Positions 49,459 to 62,580 are shown, counted from the stretch's first letter. The stretch: DNA of 64,000 nt from Acridotheres tristis (GCA_037013685.1 CM072896.1:12093444-12157443); one strand, 5' to 3'. The notes: generated by a model not told the origin, from the letters alone. Numbers and translations are program-made.

Positions 49459-49640
49459 GTGATGGCCATGGCAGCAGAAGGAGGCTCGGGCTGTGCTGGC
49501 CCAGCTCTGGGTGCCAGCTGCTGTGAGGTCCTGGATCAGATGCAGCCAGCACACCGTGCCAGAGCCTGGCAAGCAGCAGCAAATCCTGCCTGGGCAGCAA
49601 AGGTGAGCCCTCCCACCTTCACCAGCCCCTCCAGACTGTC
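49459..49640 (+). other. GC-rich patch with Kozak-like ATG and donor
   Basis: The start-like GCCATGG (ATG at 49468) follows another ATG at 49462. The frame is open to a donor AAG|GTGAGC (GT at 49603-49604), giving about 45-47 codons. The peptide is Ala- and Cys-rich with no known domain. A - strand donor-like GAG|GTGAGT lies in the same patch, which weakens the case. CpG content is too low for an island promoter. First-exon status is speculative. Confidence 0.2.
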
Positions 49641-51120
49641 GCTGCACTCACCTCCACTGCACAGACATTTTCTGTGGGCCAAAACCTGGCCTGATAGATG
49701 TCAGACATCTGCTGCATATTAGGTAAACTCAGAGACTAATCTAGGAAATAGATTAGTCCCTGAGAAAATGTTTGATAATATTTTAGCTGTATTAAAACAT
49801 TAGTGCAACGCTAAAGTTTAAGAAGTGATAAGGTAATTTTAGAAACCACTCAAACCCTTGGCACAGACTGAGTTCCTTCATATTTCTCATGCAGTGTATA
49901 TGGTAACTCCCTGATTTCAAAACACCATTTACGTGGTCAATATAATATAAAGACATTCCACAGTAAGCTTGATATCTACCTTTTATATGCTGCATTTATG
50001 TTCTCATTTGCAAACTATTAGCAGTAGTTTTATCCGATAGGCTGGATTACATTTGGAAAATCACCCTGGTGATTAAGTTGCTCTTTCTTAAGTATTCAAA
50101 ACCAAAACATGCTTATGATTATCATGGTAATTTTCTTCTCTCTCTGTGCTACTAATTTGGGACAGGATGGTACTGATATTTGTTAAAATTGATTAAAAAT
50201 AGTCATTATGTAAAAAAATCTGAATATTGTTTTCCTGGAAAAATTAGAACAATGTAAGGCTTTTCTTTGCCTATTTAAAATAATTGTAGAAGTTGTTAAT
50301 ATTTGAATTTTTCAATTCTGTGTAGTTTGGGTCTACTTGATAAAGGTACTTGAGATTGTTATGGGATTTTAGATTATAAGCAGGACATCTATGATTAAAA
50401 CATATTCTTTAAAAGGTTTTTTCTTTTAGTTATCTTTCACTTTCATCTGATGAAGGATAAGAGATAAAACAGGCTTTTGTTGTTTACTGTACATCTGGAG
50501 TATAAAAAAAGTGTTATATGAGGAAAGGATATTCCATGAAACACTATGTCAGACACATTTGCAGTCAAAATTCCAGAAATAGCAAGATGTTAGATAATTA
50601 AAATGTCTTCCAGGTCTAACCATAGGGAGCTGGAGTTTTAATCACGTAGAGTATATTCATGAGAAGTTTCCTCTTTTATCTACATGATCAGATTTTGATA
50701 CTTTCTTTTAGGAAGAAATAAGATCCTTCTCTGGAGCAGATACCTTGTTATATTCCCTTAGTATTGGCAGCGCTCACAGAATCAAACACTTTTGCAGAAA
50801 TCCAGTTTTTTGTTTACCTTTGCCTTAAGAAGGATGTGCAAAAAAACTTCAAGCTCAATTTGTCCTCAAAGTACACCCATCCCTTTTGGTTGGACCCACC
50901 TGGGAAGCAGCTGAGCAGGGAAACGGCTCTGCAAAAGGGCTGCTGCCCCTGCCAGAAGAGCACTGGAGAGCAGCAGCCAAGGACCAGAGCCTTGTTTACT
51001 CATCCAGATCCATCCTTAAAAGGCTTAATAAAGTGCCTGCTACAATAACAAGGCAAATGTAAAGGGGACATTTCTGCTGTGAGGCCTTCACTGGGCTGCA
51101 GAAAAACTGGAATGAGCTTA

Positions 51121-51210
51121 GTGGGGGGAAAATAAGATTAGCCATCTTTTCATAGCTAGAAGATGGTTTCACGGCTAAAGCACTTCACTAATCTTATTTT
51201 CTAATTCCAC
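51121..51210. repeat. Nested inverted repeat (14-bp perfect arms)
   Basis: GAAAATAAGATTAG (51128-51141) pairs exactly with CTAATCTTATTTTC (51188-51201). Inside, CCATCTT (51142-51148) pairs with AAGATGG (51160-51166). Outside, GTGG (51121-51124) pairs with CCAC (51207-51210). The 90-bp unit could extrude as a branched hairpin. It has no transposon-like body and no visible target duplication. Confidence 0.7.
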
Positions 51211-51879
51211 CACATCTTTTATTAACTTATTTTTCATCTTGTAGCCCCCCCACAACCATAGCATTTAAATAATGATACACTGGTATCTGTACCATCTTAG
51301 TCCACCCCTAGTCAGATCTAGTTATTGAGCAGTATTTTAACAGCTACACTAATTTTAAGGAACAATTTAGATCTAGGCTACGTTAAGAGAAAGGAAAACA
51401 CATCAGTGCCAAATTAGGCTCTGATGAGGCTCTTGATCACTTTCCTTTCTCCTGACAAAAACAGAAGGTGCTAGTAATGCTGTGAAGGTCTGTGTCCCTG
51501 ATGAACAGATGTTAATAACAAAGAGCATCTTCCCCATGTTAAATAGCCAAAAGAAGAGATATTGCAGCCATTGATAATGATGCCCATATATCATGCATGC
51601 TAAATCACGACTAAATAATTAAAATCTGTGCATGATACTTGTTTCAAGCAAGTAAAGCAGATCACAGTTTTAGTGGTCAGAGGAAATGAAATGCAGCTTT
51701 GCAGAAGTGATTGTCACTGAGCATACAGAGCACTATAAAACGCACAAAGAAAATTAAACTAGGAAAAAGGCAATTGACTGTGAGCAGAATATTCTGGACT
51801 GAGGGCTGGCAATGCAGTGGCAGTTTGCCTTCTGTTTATTTTGATGAATTGTTTGAATATGCATTAACGTAGTGAAAGG

Positions 51880-52330
51880 AGGGAGGTGATGAGCAGAAAG
51901 TTCTCCCAGGGTAAGGTTGGTGGCTGGGTGCTCCCTCTTGCTGGTGGCAGGGCCTCCTCTTATCACTGCTCAGGCTCTCCACCCTTCTTGGCCACAGGAA
52001 ATCATGGATGGTTACACTGGTGATATTTCCTGCAGTGGGGGAAAGAGCTGAATAGAGGCAGCTCTAGCCTGTTAACAAATGCTACATGCTGTATTCTCCG
52101 TGGTCTCCACTTTCGCAGCTCTTCTTACATTGGCAGGAGCATTGGAATGGTGGTATTGCCCCAAATTCACCCAAAACCACGTCAGCCAGCTCCCACATTC
52201 CCTTTTTGTGCTGTGCCTGTGACCTGCAGGGCCCCTCCCCAGCACACATCTGTGTGCAGTAGAGGGGGGAAGGCTCCATTTCCTGAGCCTGCCCATGTGC
52301 TGTGGCTAGCTGAACTCCTGGAGACCTATG
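51880..52330. other. GC-richer patch
   Basis: GC-richer sequence with open frames on both strands (70-91 codons). No domain or repeat family is recognised. Confidence 0.35.
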
Positions 52331-52712
52331 CAGAGAGCAGCTTATCTCACGTCTCATAAAATGAGGGCTACAAAGTCAGTGCAGCTTTGTTAGCTGTCAC
52401 ACAGACCTTTCCTTCAAAGCACAGAGAAGAAAAAATCCAAAACAACCTATTATTCAAAACATGAAAGAAGAATTGGTTGAAATTAAATTTTTCCTCCTAC
52501 CCTGTTTATAGAAACAGATTAAGTGACTTTTGAGGAATAAGAGAAAGTATCTGCTTCATGAAAGATATATTTACTTGAGGTATTAAAATTGAAGTTAAAG
52601 TGAAGCTTTTTGCACAAATTAATTCAAAACAGATTTCACTTGATAAATTTGCATAAGCATATACACAAAATTTGAGAACTATAGCAATAGGAATACTTTA
52701 GGGAGTGAATTT

Positions 52713-52762
52713 GCAACTTAGCTAACAATAACTAGCAATAACTAGCAACTTAGCTAACAATA
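52713..52762 (+). repeat. Partial tandem duplication, period 32 bp
   Basis: GCAACTTAGCTAACAATA occurs exactly at 52713-52730 and 52745-52762. The spacer itself repeats ACTAGCAATA. This is replication slippage at two scales. Confidence 0.85.
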
Positions 52763-54215
52763 AATGGATATTCCTAAGGAGGACCAATGTACTCACCCAT
52801 GCTGCTTTTCTAAGTCTGGTAGCTCTTTTGACAATCCAAATTTGGAGGGAACCAAACACATTTGTATGTCATGATATCGTGACAATCTATCCCTGTTTTC
52901 TACCAGTTATAAATTTTACAGCTATGTTACATTAAGCTTTCTTTTCAAATTTAAAAGTGTAGAGTAGAGTTTCCCTCATTTCCCAATCAACTGCTGATAT
53001 AGTAATACTGAGAAGAGTAAGTTATCTTTTCCAGGTCCAGTTGTGGTGTCCTGATATTAATTACAGAATAAACACAATGATACAAACAACTTACTTCCCA
53101 TTATGCTAATTTTCACATTGTATTTTTCTATTATAGCCATTCCTCTAGTGTTAAAGAACTACAGTATCAAACAACATACCTACTTTAATTTTTATATCTT
53201 TGAGCATGGTACTCTTTTCTTTGCACATGCACTCCAAAGACTTTGTGCTGCTTAATGTCAATGTATTTCAGTTAGAGAAAGAAAGTTTTAATTTTGCAAT
53301 TTTTTTAGCAAGTGTAGAATTTGTCTAAGGCATGGACACATAAGGCGTTTGTCAGAGTCTTTTGGAAATGTGCTCTTTATTCTGTTTCTTGCTCCATTTC
53401 CTGTAATCTTACATGGTTTGGAGTGCTGCAGGTTAATGATGTAATTAAATCAAAGATTATTCTTTCTAAGCAGTCATGGTAATAGTCACAGATTATGGCA
53501 ATGGAGTTGTTAAAAGGACTTGAAATAATGGCAAGAGATCAACATCACTTCAGAAGTGCTCCTACGTGTTCTGACTCTGAAAGTGGAGATCCACTCTTTG
53601 CATCTTTGTAAGAAGACAAAAATGTTTTTTCTAAAATTTGAATTGGAATACACCTGTGGCACGTCAGGCAGCCCTCTGTGAGAAGAAATACAAAAGTGAC
53701 ATGGTTTAGGTCTCTTATGTCACTGAAAGTGTATCCATTGGCTTGGAGAGCAATCCTAAGCAAGGGACAGTACATGAGGAGTCTTCCAGATAAAATGAAA
53801 TAACAGAAATAACAGAGTCTGTTCTTCATCTCTGTTATTTTTTTTCTCTCTTATTCTAAACTTATACTTTGCTTCATCCTGGTAGGTCTTCTTTTTTCTT
53901 TTAATAGCCACTAATTATTGTAAGTTTTAGTTAGTAGAACAAGATGGAGGCTCAGCTTTATATTCTGGCCAAGATCTGAAGTTATTTCCTTTAGATGTAT
54001 CTATGTAGTTTCCTCTGTAAAATAAACACTTGAAAAATGAAGTGTATTAACTTTAGATTTCTTCTTAGAAGTCTAAAGAATGACTCTCAAGTTGGACTGA
54101 CAGTTGAAGGTGAATCTGGAAAGTACAGAGGATAAAAGTAAACCAAAATCCATATATTTCAGATTATAGTTTTAAGCAGTTAGCTTTCTGTTCTAGAGGT
54201 TTCTGTATGTGAGTT

Positions 54216-54259
54216 AAAAAGAAAAAAAAAAAACAAAAAAAAAAAATGCACAAAAAAAA
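54216..54259 (+). repeat. A-rich tract
   Basis: A runs of 5, 12, 12 and 8 separated by G, C and TGCAC, followed by CCCCC. Confidence 0.9.
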
Positions 54260-57200
54260 CCCCCTATAACACAATTGAGCATCATAAAGCAATTCTTTAG
54301 GGTACAATAACAACTGTGAAATCTCCAAACACAGTAAATAAAGTGGAGAAAAGTATTTTAGCAAAAGGATATTTTAACAACTAGGAAAATGCTCCTAATT
54401 GTAGCAAAAGGAATCTTTTAAGCTAACATGACAAGGTACAGGCAAAAATTAATATTGTACACTAATGTTCTTTTTAGTGAGTAGTTTAGGTTGATTTATT
54501 CATTTAGGTAATTATGTACCACAATATTAGTAATTCAGAGTAAAATTGAATTAGGAAACACAGAATAAATTGAAACTGTAGTCATATTTCTTTCTCACTG
54601 TGTAAGGAACAGAGATGTATTGATGTAAGTTCTAAGTGTACAGCATAAGTTAAATTCCCTAGACTGCAATTTGATCAAAAAGCATTAGACATTTACTTAG
54701 GCTATAATAGGTCCTTGCCATTGGATGGCAGTAAAATTCTACATCAATCACTAGAAGCAAAGTGAACCTAGGAAAACAATGGGATTTTTCCTTTTTTATT
54801 TAAGAGTAGAAAGCTTGAGGGGGGATGGTGTTGCCTTAAATGCTGTGATAAGCACTAATATTAAAATATGTTTCCTTTTTCTATGTTAGGAGCACTTTAG
54901 AAATAGTAAACTCAATTTCCTATTATGTGGAAAATCATTTATTTCTTCTTGAAAAGAAAAGCAAATCTGAGCATACTGAAAAGACAATGCAAATTTATTC
55001 TGTTTATTGCTACCAATCTATCCGAGATTTATAAATATATATATTGTATGCTTTTTTTACTCAACAAGATTTATTATATTTTGCACACTATGGAAATTAT
55101 TTTATAAAAAATCAGCCTTCTATGGTAGCACTGTAGAAGATTAATTCTTTTCTTTTGCATCCATTATTACTGCAAATACTATGACCAAAAGACTTCCCTC
55201 TTTAATAAGGAAAAAACCCATCCTTTCTGTGTGCACATGATCACAGTACATGTAATGAAAACACGCTCTGTATAGACAGAGCCTTTTTGTGCAGCAGCTT
55301 CACATCACAGGCCGTGTTTCACCACCTTTGTTCAGACCCATACCAGCATCAACAACCATTCGGGTTTCTGGAAGTCTGCTCCACGAAGCAATTAAGTTTC
55401 TGCAAGGGGATCAGCACTGAAGATTCACAACTCATTAAAACAAAAAGACACAGTTTAGCTCTATGCCTTGTCCTTGACTGGTAATGTCAAGATTTAGACC
55501 AACAATAAGTACTTTTTTTTTTTAATTGGTATTATAACCAACAAAGAATAAAGTGCGACTACCATGTTCTTAAAATATTGTTTATATAAACTGCACATTA
55601 AGTAGAGAAAAAAAAATTATTATCAGACAAATTATCCTGCAACATTCATTTTCCACTTCCTATTTTGGGAAGCTCCACATGTAAATTTGTTTCACTTTTA
55701 AATGTGCAAGTCCTGATCAATGAAAATCAATAGGAATATTATTAATACAATTACTATCACAGTAATTATACTAGTTTTTCACTGGATCCCTTTCATACCA
55801 AAAATAGATTTTATGTGTTTAGGAAATATAGAGAATTATACTTTAACTGAAGGACTGAACTAAATAGACCAAGAAATGTGTTCAGCATATGGTGTCACAT
55901 CAAAAAATACAAATTCTTATGTCTTCATTTAATGTTGAAAAAAAATAGTTATAAATTTAGTAGCTTGAATTACAGTCTAAATAGCAATAAAATAAGTCAA
56001 CTGTTTTTCACAATGTAGTCAGGGTGGTCTAAAAAATGCTAAAGGCTATTAATCAGGATTTCTTGGGATCAAACCACAGACTCCCTAGCAATTTATTCAC
56101 TCACTTTATATTTAGAGTCTGTTAAAATTTTATAGTTTTTCAAAGATCATATTAGGGATTAAAATTTGGAAATCATTTAACAAAAACTGTTATGAAAAAA
56201 AGAGAGAAATTAGCTTATCACAAACTCATTCTTAGGGAAGAATGTGTGACATATTCTCAATGGAACCATACTAATCTGGGGTTTATGACAGTGACTGTGA
56301 AGTGAAGCAATGCCTAAACCTGGTGGCACAGTCTTAGTTTCACTCACAAGGACTTGTAATTACAACGCTCCTGAACTGAAATAAGAAATCCCCCACAGAA
56401 ATATTTCTCCCCCATGTTAAGGCCATGATCCCACAACTGTACTGTCAACTTTGGGGGTTTGAGCAGTACCAGCTAAGGCAACTGAATTACTCATGTATTT
56501 AAGATAATCATATACTGGCGGGATCAAAAGTGTAAGATTTTGTTGTTGAAATCCCCTGAGACTTAGTGCTCGGGACTAAATCTTCTGAGGCCCAGACACT
56601 ATAAATTCACTTACATTTAGAGAGCCTGAATAGCCACCAATTGGCTGTTCGTATTCTTGCCCCCTTTGTATTTAGCCCAAAAAGTGTTGTTAAGACTCAC
56701 AAGCAGAATTTCTCAAGGTGTTTGCAATTCTCAGTGTATCAGAATTTAAGATTTTTGGCATCTCTCAATGGGATTTGGTGCCATATAGCATCAGACTGCA
56801 GCTGAAATAAAATTTTCACTGCTGTAATATGTAAAATAAGTCTGTCAAAAGATCATGTTCTTCTAGAGTCATGTATTAAGCCTACAATTCCATATTAGGA
56901 AGAAATTAAACTAATTACTGCACTGTAACCACTCTTGGTGATACAAGTGAAGCCCGTGTGGTATCTGAAATCCTTCCTACTGTCAGGCAGACACTGCTAC
57001 CCACAATCTGACCTTACTTCAGTCATACACCAAACCAATTCTACTTTTCTCTTGAGCTCCTAACTTGCTATGATGTAAAAAACCCTATGGTCTTAGTGTG
57101 AAAATTCCAGAAAGATTTACCCTAATCTTTGAAAGCGTGCTTTAGATTTTGAAATAGGAAATTACTCAATTTCTGCTTTTATAAACTTTAAACAAGAATG

Positions 57201-59539
57201 AGATCACCAGATATGCACAAGTGTATTTTTAAAAAAAATAATGGCGCGAATCAAGAAAAAATAACTTCTATGGTCGTTTTTTGTGCACAGTGAGCAACTG
57301 CACATAATTGTGCTGAACATGAGAATGGTACTCACTTTTTGGTGAAATGCTATACCGTAGATACTTCAGTTTCAAAAATATAAGCATCTTCATTAAAAAT
57401 AAAGGCTCAAGTAACTCAAGAAACAGCTAAGATTAGAGCCATGGTCAAACAGCAACAGGCTGGAACTGGCTGTTGTTACTGACCAGCTGTGGCAGCTTGT
57501 TGGTTAGTTATCATTCTGCTTTACAAGAACTTGGAGCAATGTCCAGATATTCAAACCACTCTGTGTGTTCTGTGGACAAGAGTTGTGGGGAAGAAAAAAG
57601 ATGTTGTGAGAGCAGTAGAAAAGCAATAGTAAGACATCCTGTAAGGCAAATGGAAGTTTCAGAGTCAGATGAGCTGTAGACATCTGACTAATAAAGGGTG
57701 GGTAGAGTGGGACTGGGGAAAGTGGGCAGAGAATAAAGCAGGAAGGCAGGAAGTTGTAGAGTCAATAAGGTGGACGAGGCAGAGTGTTGAAATGTCAATG
57801 AGTCATCGCAGTGGGAGGCAGCTGGATTGCAGGTGCTGAGCTCAGGGAACTATGGCAACACCAGCAGAAAAGTTTCTGAATGCCAGAATTTAGTGCCATC
57901 ATCAGAGGGCAGGGCTGGTGTTAGGTAGGTGCTGAGTGCTTCTGTTAGCACTCCAGCTTCTCCCTGGTCCTGCCAGACCTTCCTTCCAGAAAAAGGGGGA
58001 TAATAATCAGAATTTTCACAAATTCTAAAAAATTGCTTTCCTACCATAAAAACAGCCTATTTACTCAAAATCCTTCTTATTCTAAATAATTTCAGATTTA
58101 ACTATGGCCTAACATAACTGTACTAACAGCAAAATTCAACTAAGGTCATTAGATCTAAAGGAAGGACTTCAGTTATGCTTCTTAAGAGTTAGGTCTTTAA
58201 AAAAGTAACAAATTTACTATGTAAAGCCTATTTTCCTGTGAACATCTCAGCCCATAGCTGGATCCATTTACTTTTCATGGAGATCCAGTTCTAGACAACT
58301 GAAACCTACACTTTATGATTTACTAAGTTGCTATATTGATTGGTAACATACTACTTTTACTCGCTGAAGAGTAACCTGGAATGCCAGCAGCTCAAATTTC
58401 AGGCACATCAAAATAGAAAGATCTTGTAGGTGACAAACATCTGAAGAGGGAATTGAGTAAGCAATGACAAGCTGAAAAAGGCCATTTCTTACTCCTAATT
58501 TTTACCTTTTGTGGGAGGAATTTTTTTTCCTTTTCTGTCATTTATACGATCCAAATGCCCAGAACTGGTCTTAGTCTAACAGATCTCTATTGTCAATGTA
58601 AGATGCAAATTGAGCATGCACAGAAATGTACAGAAGGAGAGGGACTGAACAACTCTGACATTGCAATCAGCTGCTCTTCCCACATAACGAGGTATCGGTC
58701 AGACTGAAGCAGTTTGCAAATTTTTGCACAAATTGAAATAATTTCCTAGTCTCTTTTATACTTGTTCATACCCTAAACATTCCCCTGAGGAAATTAAGAG
58801 GCTGAAACTTTAATCTTATATTAAGTTGGGTTGTACAGCTGATGTGACTTGATGAATGTTAATAATTGGTATCTGATTTTATCAGTTGCAGCATTTCTGC
58901 ACACAGAAGACTTCCAAAACACAGACAATTTTTGTTGACTCTCAGAGAGGAAGTATGAAGGATCTGTACTTCCAAGTGGGCTGCTCCAAGCTCCTACAGG
59001 ATGTACATTCCTTCAGTCAAGTAACAGGCACAAAATTATGCCAAGAAGTCATTAGCTGTAAAACAAGTAGCAGGAACCAGATGCTAAAAATAGATTTTGA
59101 AGACAATCAAGTAATTTAGAAACTATGATACTTTTACTTGATACAACTAATTACAAATAGTAAAAAAACTTGTCAGGAATCCAGTAGCTCAAGAATCAAC
59201 AACTCTGCCCAGAAACAGCAAAATGTAAATGGTCTACAGGAGCACTCACTAGAAGCATGTCTGCCAGCTACCAACTAGAATCAGCTTTGCTTGTCCCCAA
59301 AGTCTGTCTGCAGTGGAGCAGGTCTGCTGGGGAGGACGCACAGCTCAGCTCTTGGTCCTGCCCTCTGGCTCGGTGTGCCCCAAACCACCAGGTGTGTGTC
59401 TGCAGATACCTGCAGCCACCACACAGCCCTCTGAGTGGGGATTAAGCACAGCTATTAGACTTCTGGCTGCCAATGGATGATTTCGTTTCCTGAGCACAGA
59501 CGTTCATACATAGACAAGCCCCAAGTTAATTTCAACTCA

Positions 59540-59720
59540 TGATTAGTTTTTGACAACATTTAAGATCTCTGAATTGTTATTTATTTTGAGGCTCTTGATA
59601 TGCAAATCATTTATGCTAAATTCTGCAGCTTTGACTCAGTTTAGATTATCAGCGTTTACCTGCAAACATTTGAATAAACACAAGTGAGACCATCCTTTAA
59701 CAACCCTTTTAAGATCAAAG
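59540..59720. promoter_or_regulatory. Candidate conserved non-coding block
   Basis: Contains ATGCAAAT (POU octamer, 59600-59607), ATTTATGC, TGACTCAG (AP-1 or Maf-like) and a - strand donor-like CAG|GTAAAC (near 59661) in about 180 bp of unique sequence. The enhancer reading is an inference. Confidence 0.3.
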
Positions 59721-60617
59721 AGTCAGTATTCTGCCTTTGAGGCTTGTCAGTTTAAAACCTGCACTAACAATTAAAGGATTCCTCCCCCTCCTCTCTGCTG
59801 TCTTCCTCCCTCCCAAAACCAGGAATGAAAAGATTCCACCCTGTAAGAAATGTCCAGTTTTACACGAGAACTTCTCATTAATGAGTAGACATGCACCGTT
59901 CTGCAATATTGTTTCATTGCTCTTCTGTTTAATGGGCTCCATCCTGCATGGCTAAAATCTCAGGATAAAAAAAAGGTTCTGGTGAGATCTAAGCTTCCAT
60001 TAAGAATTCAATTTATTTTGTGCTACTTCACCCTAAGATTTTTTCCATCATAGTTAATGTCAGAATGCCATAGGAAAAACACAGTGAATAAGTATTAATA
60101 TGCTTACTGCTGACATCTCTCAATCAATAAAATGGAATGTTGTGCTTCTCAGCTAGGTAGAATAGAGCATTGTGTTTTCATAGGCATACAAAACATTTGC
60201 AAATCTGTGGAATAATAACTAAAGAAAAATTACGTGTCTTGAAACACATTTTTATTACTCAACAGTGGCATTTCTGAGCTAAATTCACTGTCCTCACTAG
60301 GATGGAGAGACTGTAAAGAGGACAAGAGTAGCCTTCTGCTCTGCAGGAGAAATATCTTTTGGTTGTTTTCAGAAGCAAGATTACACTCAGCATTGTTTCT
60401 GAAGAATTTTTATTTTCTATTTTTTTAAAAAATTAGGCTTTATAGCTGAAAATATTTCAGAGCACAATAGGGTTATTGGCTGCTCCACAATTGACAGTGA
60501 CAGTTGACTGACAGGCATCTTCAGCCACATTTAGCAATTGGAATAGCTGCAGAACACTTCAGAGAATGCAATCTGTTTTAAAAAATCTGTGATACTGTTT
60601 TTCTCTTCAAAAAGTAG

Positions 60618-60727
60618 CCACCCCGCATATGGGGTGGATGGAGATACAAATGCTCCTGGTCCTGAGGCTGTGCTTCAGCAGCAGCCTGAGGCCACCTGTA
60701 CCATCAACCTCCTCTCGTCCTGGAAAG
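60618..60727 (+). other. Exon-like open segment with hairpin, unproven
   Basis: The segment begins after a T-rich tract and AG (60616-60617) and ends at a donor AAG|GTAACT (GT at 60728). One frame is open throughout, giving a Gln- and Ala-rich peptide with no known domain. The acceptor is poor because AAAAAGT lies between tract and AG. The first 20 bases form CCACCCC-GCATAT-GGGGTGG, a 7-bp GC-rich stem. Confidence 0.2.
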
Positions 60728-61092
60728 GTAACTCTGAAGGATCAGGACTATATGATGATATATTTTTGCAATCATAAAGACAGAAAATAGCATTTTCTGT
60801 GTTATTTCCATGATTCTCGATAGGTGGGGTTAATAATTAAAAAACAGGCCATCCTCTAGCTGAACTGAAGCAAAAACTACAGGTTTGCATGTAGAGAAGG
60901 ATATTAAAAGCATAAAAATGAGAAATAACCTGGATGAATGAATACAACTTGAACTCATAATGGATTCTGATTCATACTAAATTCGACTTATGGTTCACTG
61001 CTTTGCATGCAGTCCTATCACAGGTCTTCTTGTAATTTTTTCCATTTCTGAGAATAGACAAAGCAAAAAATCTGTTGATACAGCATCAATAC

Positions 61093-61095
<3 letters not shown>

Positions 61096-61123
<28 letters not shown>
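61096..61123 (+). repeat. (TA)14 microsatellite
   Basis: Fourteen uninterrupted TA dinucleotides. Likely length-polymorphic. Read on the + strand it encodes an Ile-Tyr run at the start of a spurious open frame. Confidence 0.95.
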
Positions 61124-61126
<3 letters not shown>

Positions 61127-61869
61127 AGGTCATAGTAAGTCTTGCAGTTACCATAAGGCTTCTTTATTCATGCCTTTACACAGTTATTTATATATGTATT
61201 TATTCATACATGAGATACAGTAAGTTATCCCAAGGACAAAGTGGAGGAAATGTGAAATTAGATCTGAAACAGATTGTTATGAGAGAAAGGAAAACTGAAG
61301 ACACAATGCTCACACGAGAAATGACAGAGTGTGGGGAGGAGAAAGTGGAAGATCAGAGGGTTGAAGATAATCAGCCTAGTGACAAAGGACAGAGGCATCA
61401 GGTGTTTGCTGTTGCTGAGAGAGCTTGGTCACAGAGTGAAAAAGTTCTCTGAGAAGGCAGAGTGTAGGCTCAGGAAATCAAAAACTCCAGAATCTTTGGT
61501 AAAACACTGGTACTGAAGCTTTTGTGAAAACCTGAGGTTTGGAGAAATCAAGAAAGACATGGGGATTTTTCTTGGAAAACCTTCTGGGGAGATGGAGAAG
61601 GAAAAGGTAACATTCTCTCAGGATGAAGCTGTGCAGGTCTCAAACCTCAGAGCAGCCAGAGGAGTCATATTCTAATCATCCCACACACCCACTGCATGTG
61701 CAGCCCCATACAGGGTATCTACAGAGTTCTTGAAGGTGGTCAAGAGAAACACTGTTTTGTAATCCAAAGCCTTTTCTTTGTTGGGCAGACCTAGAAATGA
61801 TGCTGCCTTTGAAGGACATAAATGGAACAGAATGGGATCATCAAAGTAGCTACGACTCAATGCATTCTA

Positions 61870-62030
61870 TTGTAATTTTTTGTCACAGCAAAATAATATT
61901 TTTAATATATATTTCTATATGTATATAATAAAAATATCCTATTTTATTATAAAATAAAAACAAAATTAAAAAGCTACTTCAAAAATTAAAATATTATAGG
62001 AATTCATAAAATTATTCAGCAATTAATTCA
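61870..62030. other. Very AT-rich tract
   Basis: About 160 bp of nearly pure A and T with few G or C. It includes TTTTTAATATATATTTC and a 15-bp AT palindrome, ATTTTATTATAAAAT. Such tracts can act as matrix-attachment or easily melted DNA, but that is an inference. Confidence 0.6.
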
Positions 62031-62289
62031 CAGAACAGTCTGCACAGTAAGAAATCCAAAATTTTATTTATAAAACTGGTATATGACAACACCACTGACT
62101 ACAATTATTTTATGAGGCAAATCTCAGCATTTCTAATTGTGAAGAAGGGATTTAATATTAATCATTTTTAGACATCTAGGGCTAACCACAGAAGTCTTTG
62201 ATATGGAACCACAGAAGTGAAAGCTGCTCCAGCTTATTGACAGCTGTGGGTTAGAACTTCACTGGTTAAATCAGCTGCATGAACCCACA

Positions 62290-62580
62290 GGGAAGTCCTC
62301 TAGGGAGCCCTCAGCTCAGCCAGCTCTCCTGCCTCCTTTGCTGGGTTTGGTGGCAGTGGGTGACAGCCCTGCAGGTCCCTGAGTGGCACCTGCCCTCCCC
62401 AGGACAGCCAGGTGAGCGAGCCAGGGCCCGGGGCATTCCCACCTCTGGGGCACAGCTGCCAGCACAGACAGATGTTCCACCCCATGGGCCAGGTTTAGCA
62501 GGGACATGAGGGTCCCTGCAGGCAATACCCCCCACCTCTAGCACCCACCAAGGCTCTGCCAAACTGGGAAAAAAACCCAG
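62290..62580. other. GC-rich patch
   Basis: One of the most GC-rich stretches in the window, with open frames in at least three overlapping readings on both strands. A donor-like CAG|GTGAGC sits near 62410. No recognisable domain. Confidence 0.45.

Larger units (their letters stand above)
45364..51120. other. Non-coding segment
   Basis: No supported gene. GC-rich patches lie near 45590-45965, 47570-47690 and 49459-49640, and a paired GATA palindrome at 48725-48739. Open frames of 123-139 codons on the - strand at 46023-46394 and 48262-48681 have no recognisable domain. A good-looking acceptor near 50711 opens only 38 codons. Confidence 0.6.
51211..59539. other. Non-coding AT-rich segment
   Basis: No supported gene in 8 kb. 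A GC-richer patch lies at 51880-52330, a 32-bp tandem duplication at 52713-52762 and an A-rich tract at 54216-54259. The region from about 54400 to 57400 is the most AT-rich long stretch of the window. A GC-richer patch is at 59270-59430. Confidence 0.6.

Noticed and set aside
54711..54735. Third CTCF-like site (CCATTGGATGGCAG)
   Set aside because: It mismatches two core positions of the consensus, including the central AG, so it is weaker than the two reported sites.
61075..61452. 125-codon + strand open frame
   Set aside because: Its start is the (TA)14 microsatellite giving an Ile-Tyr run. The rest is purine-rich sequence poor in stops, with no domain.
62279..62509. ATG-initiated frame with CAG|GTGAGC donor in a GC patch
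   Set aside because: At least three overlapping frames on both strands are open here. The peptide is Trp-, Pro- and Gly-rich by composition, with no domain.
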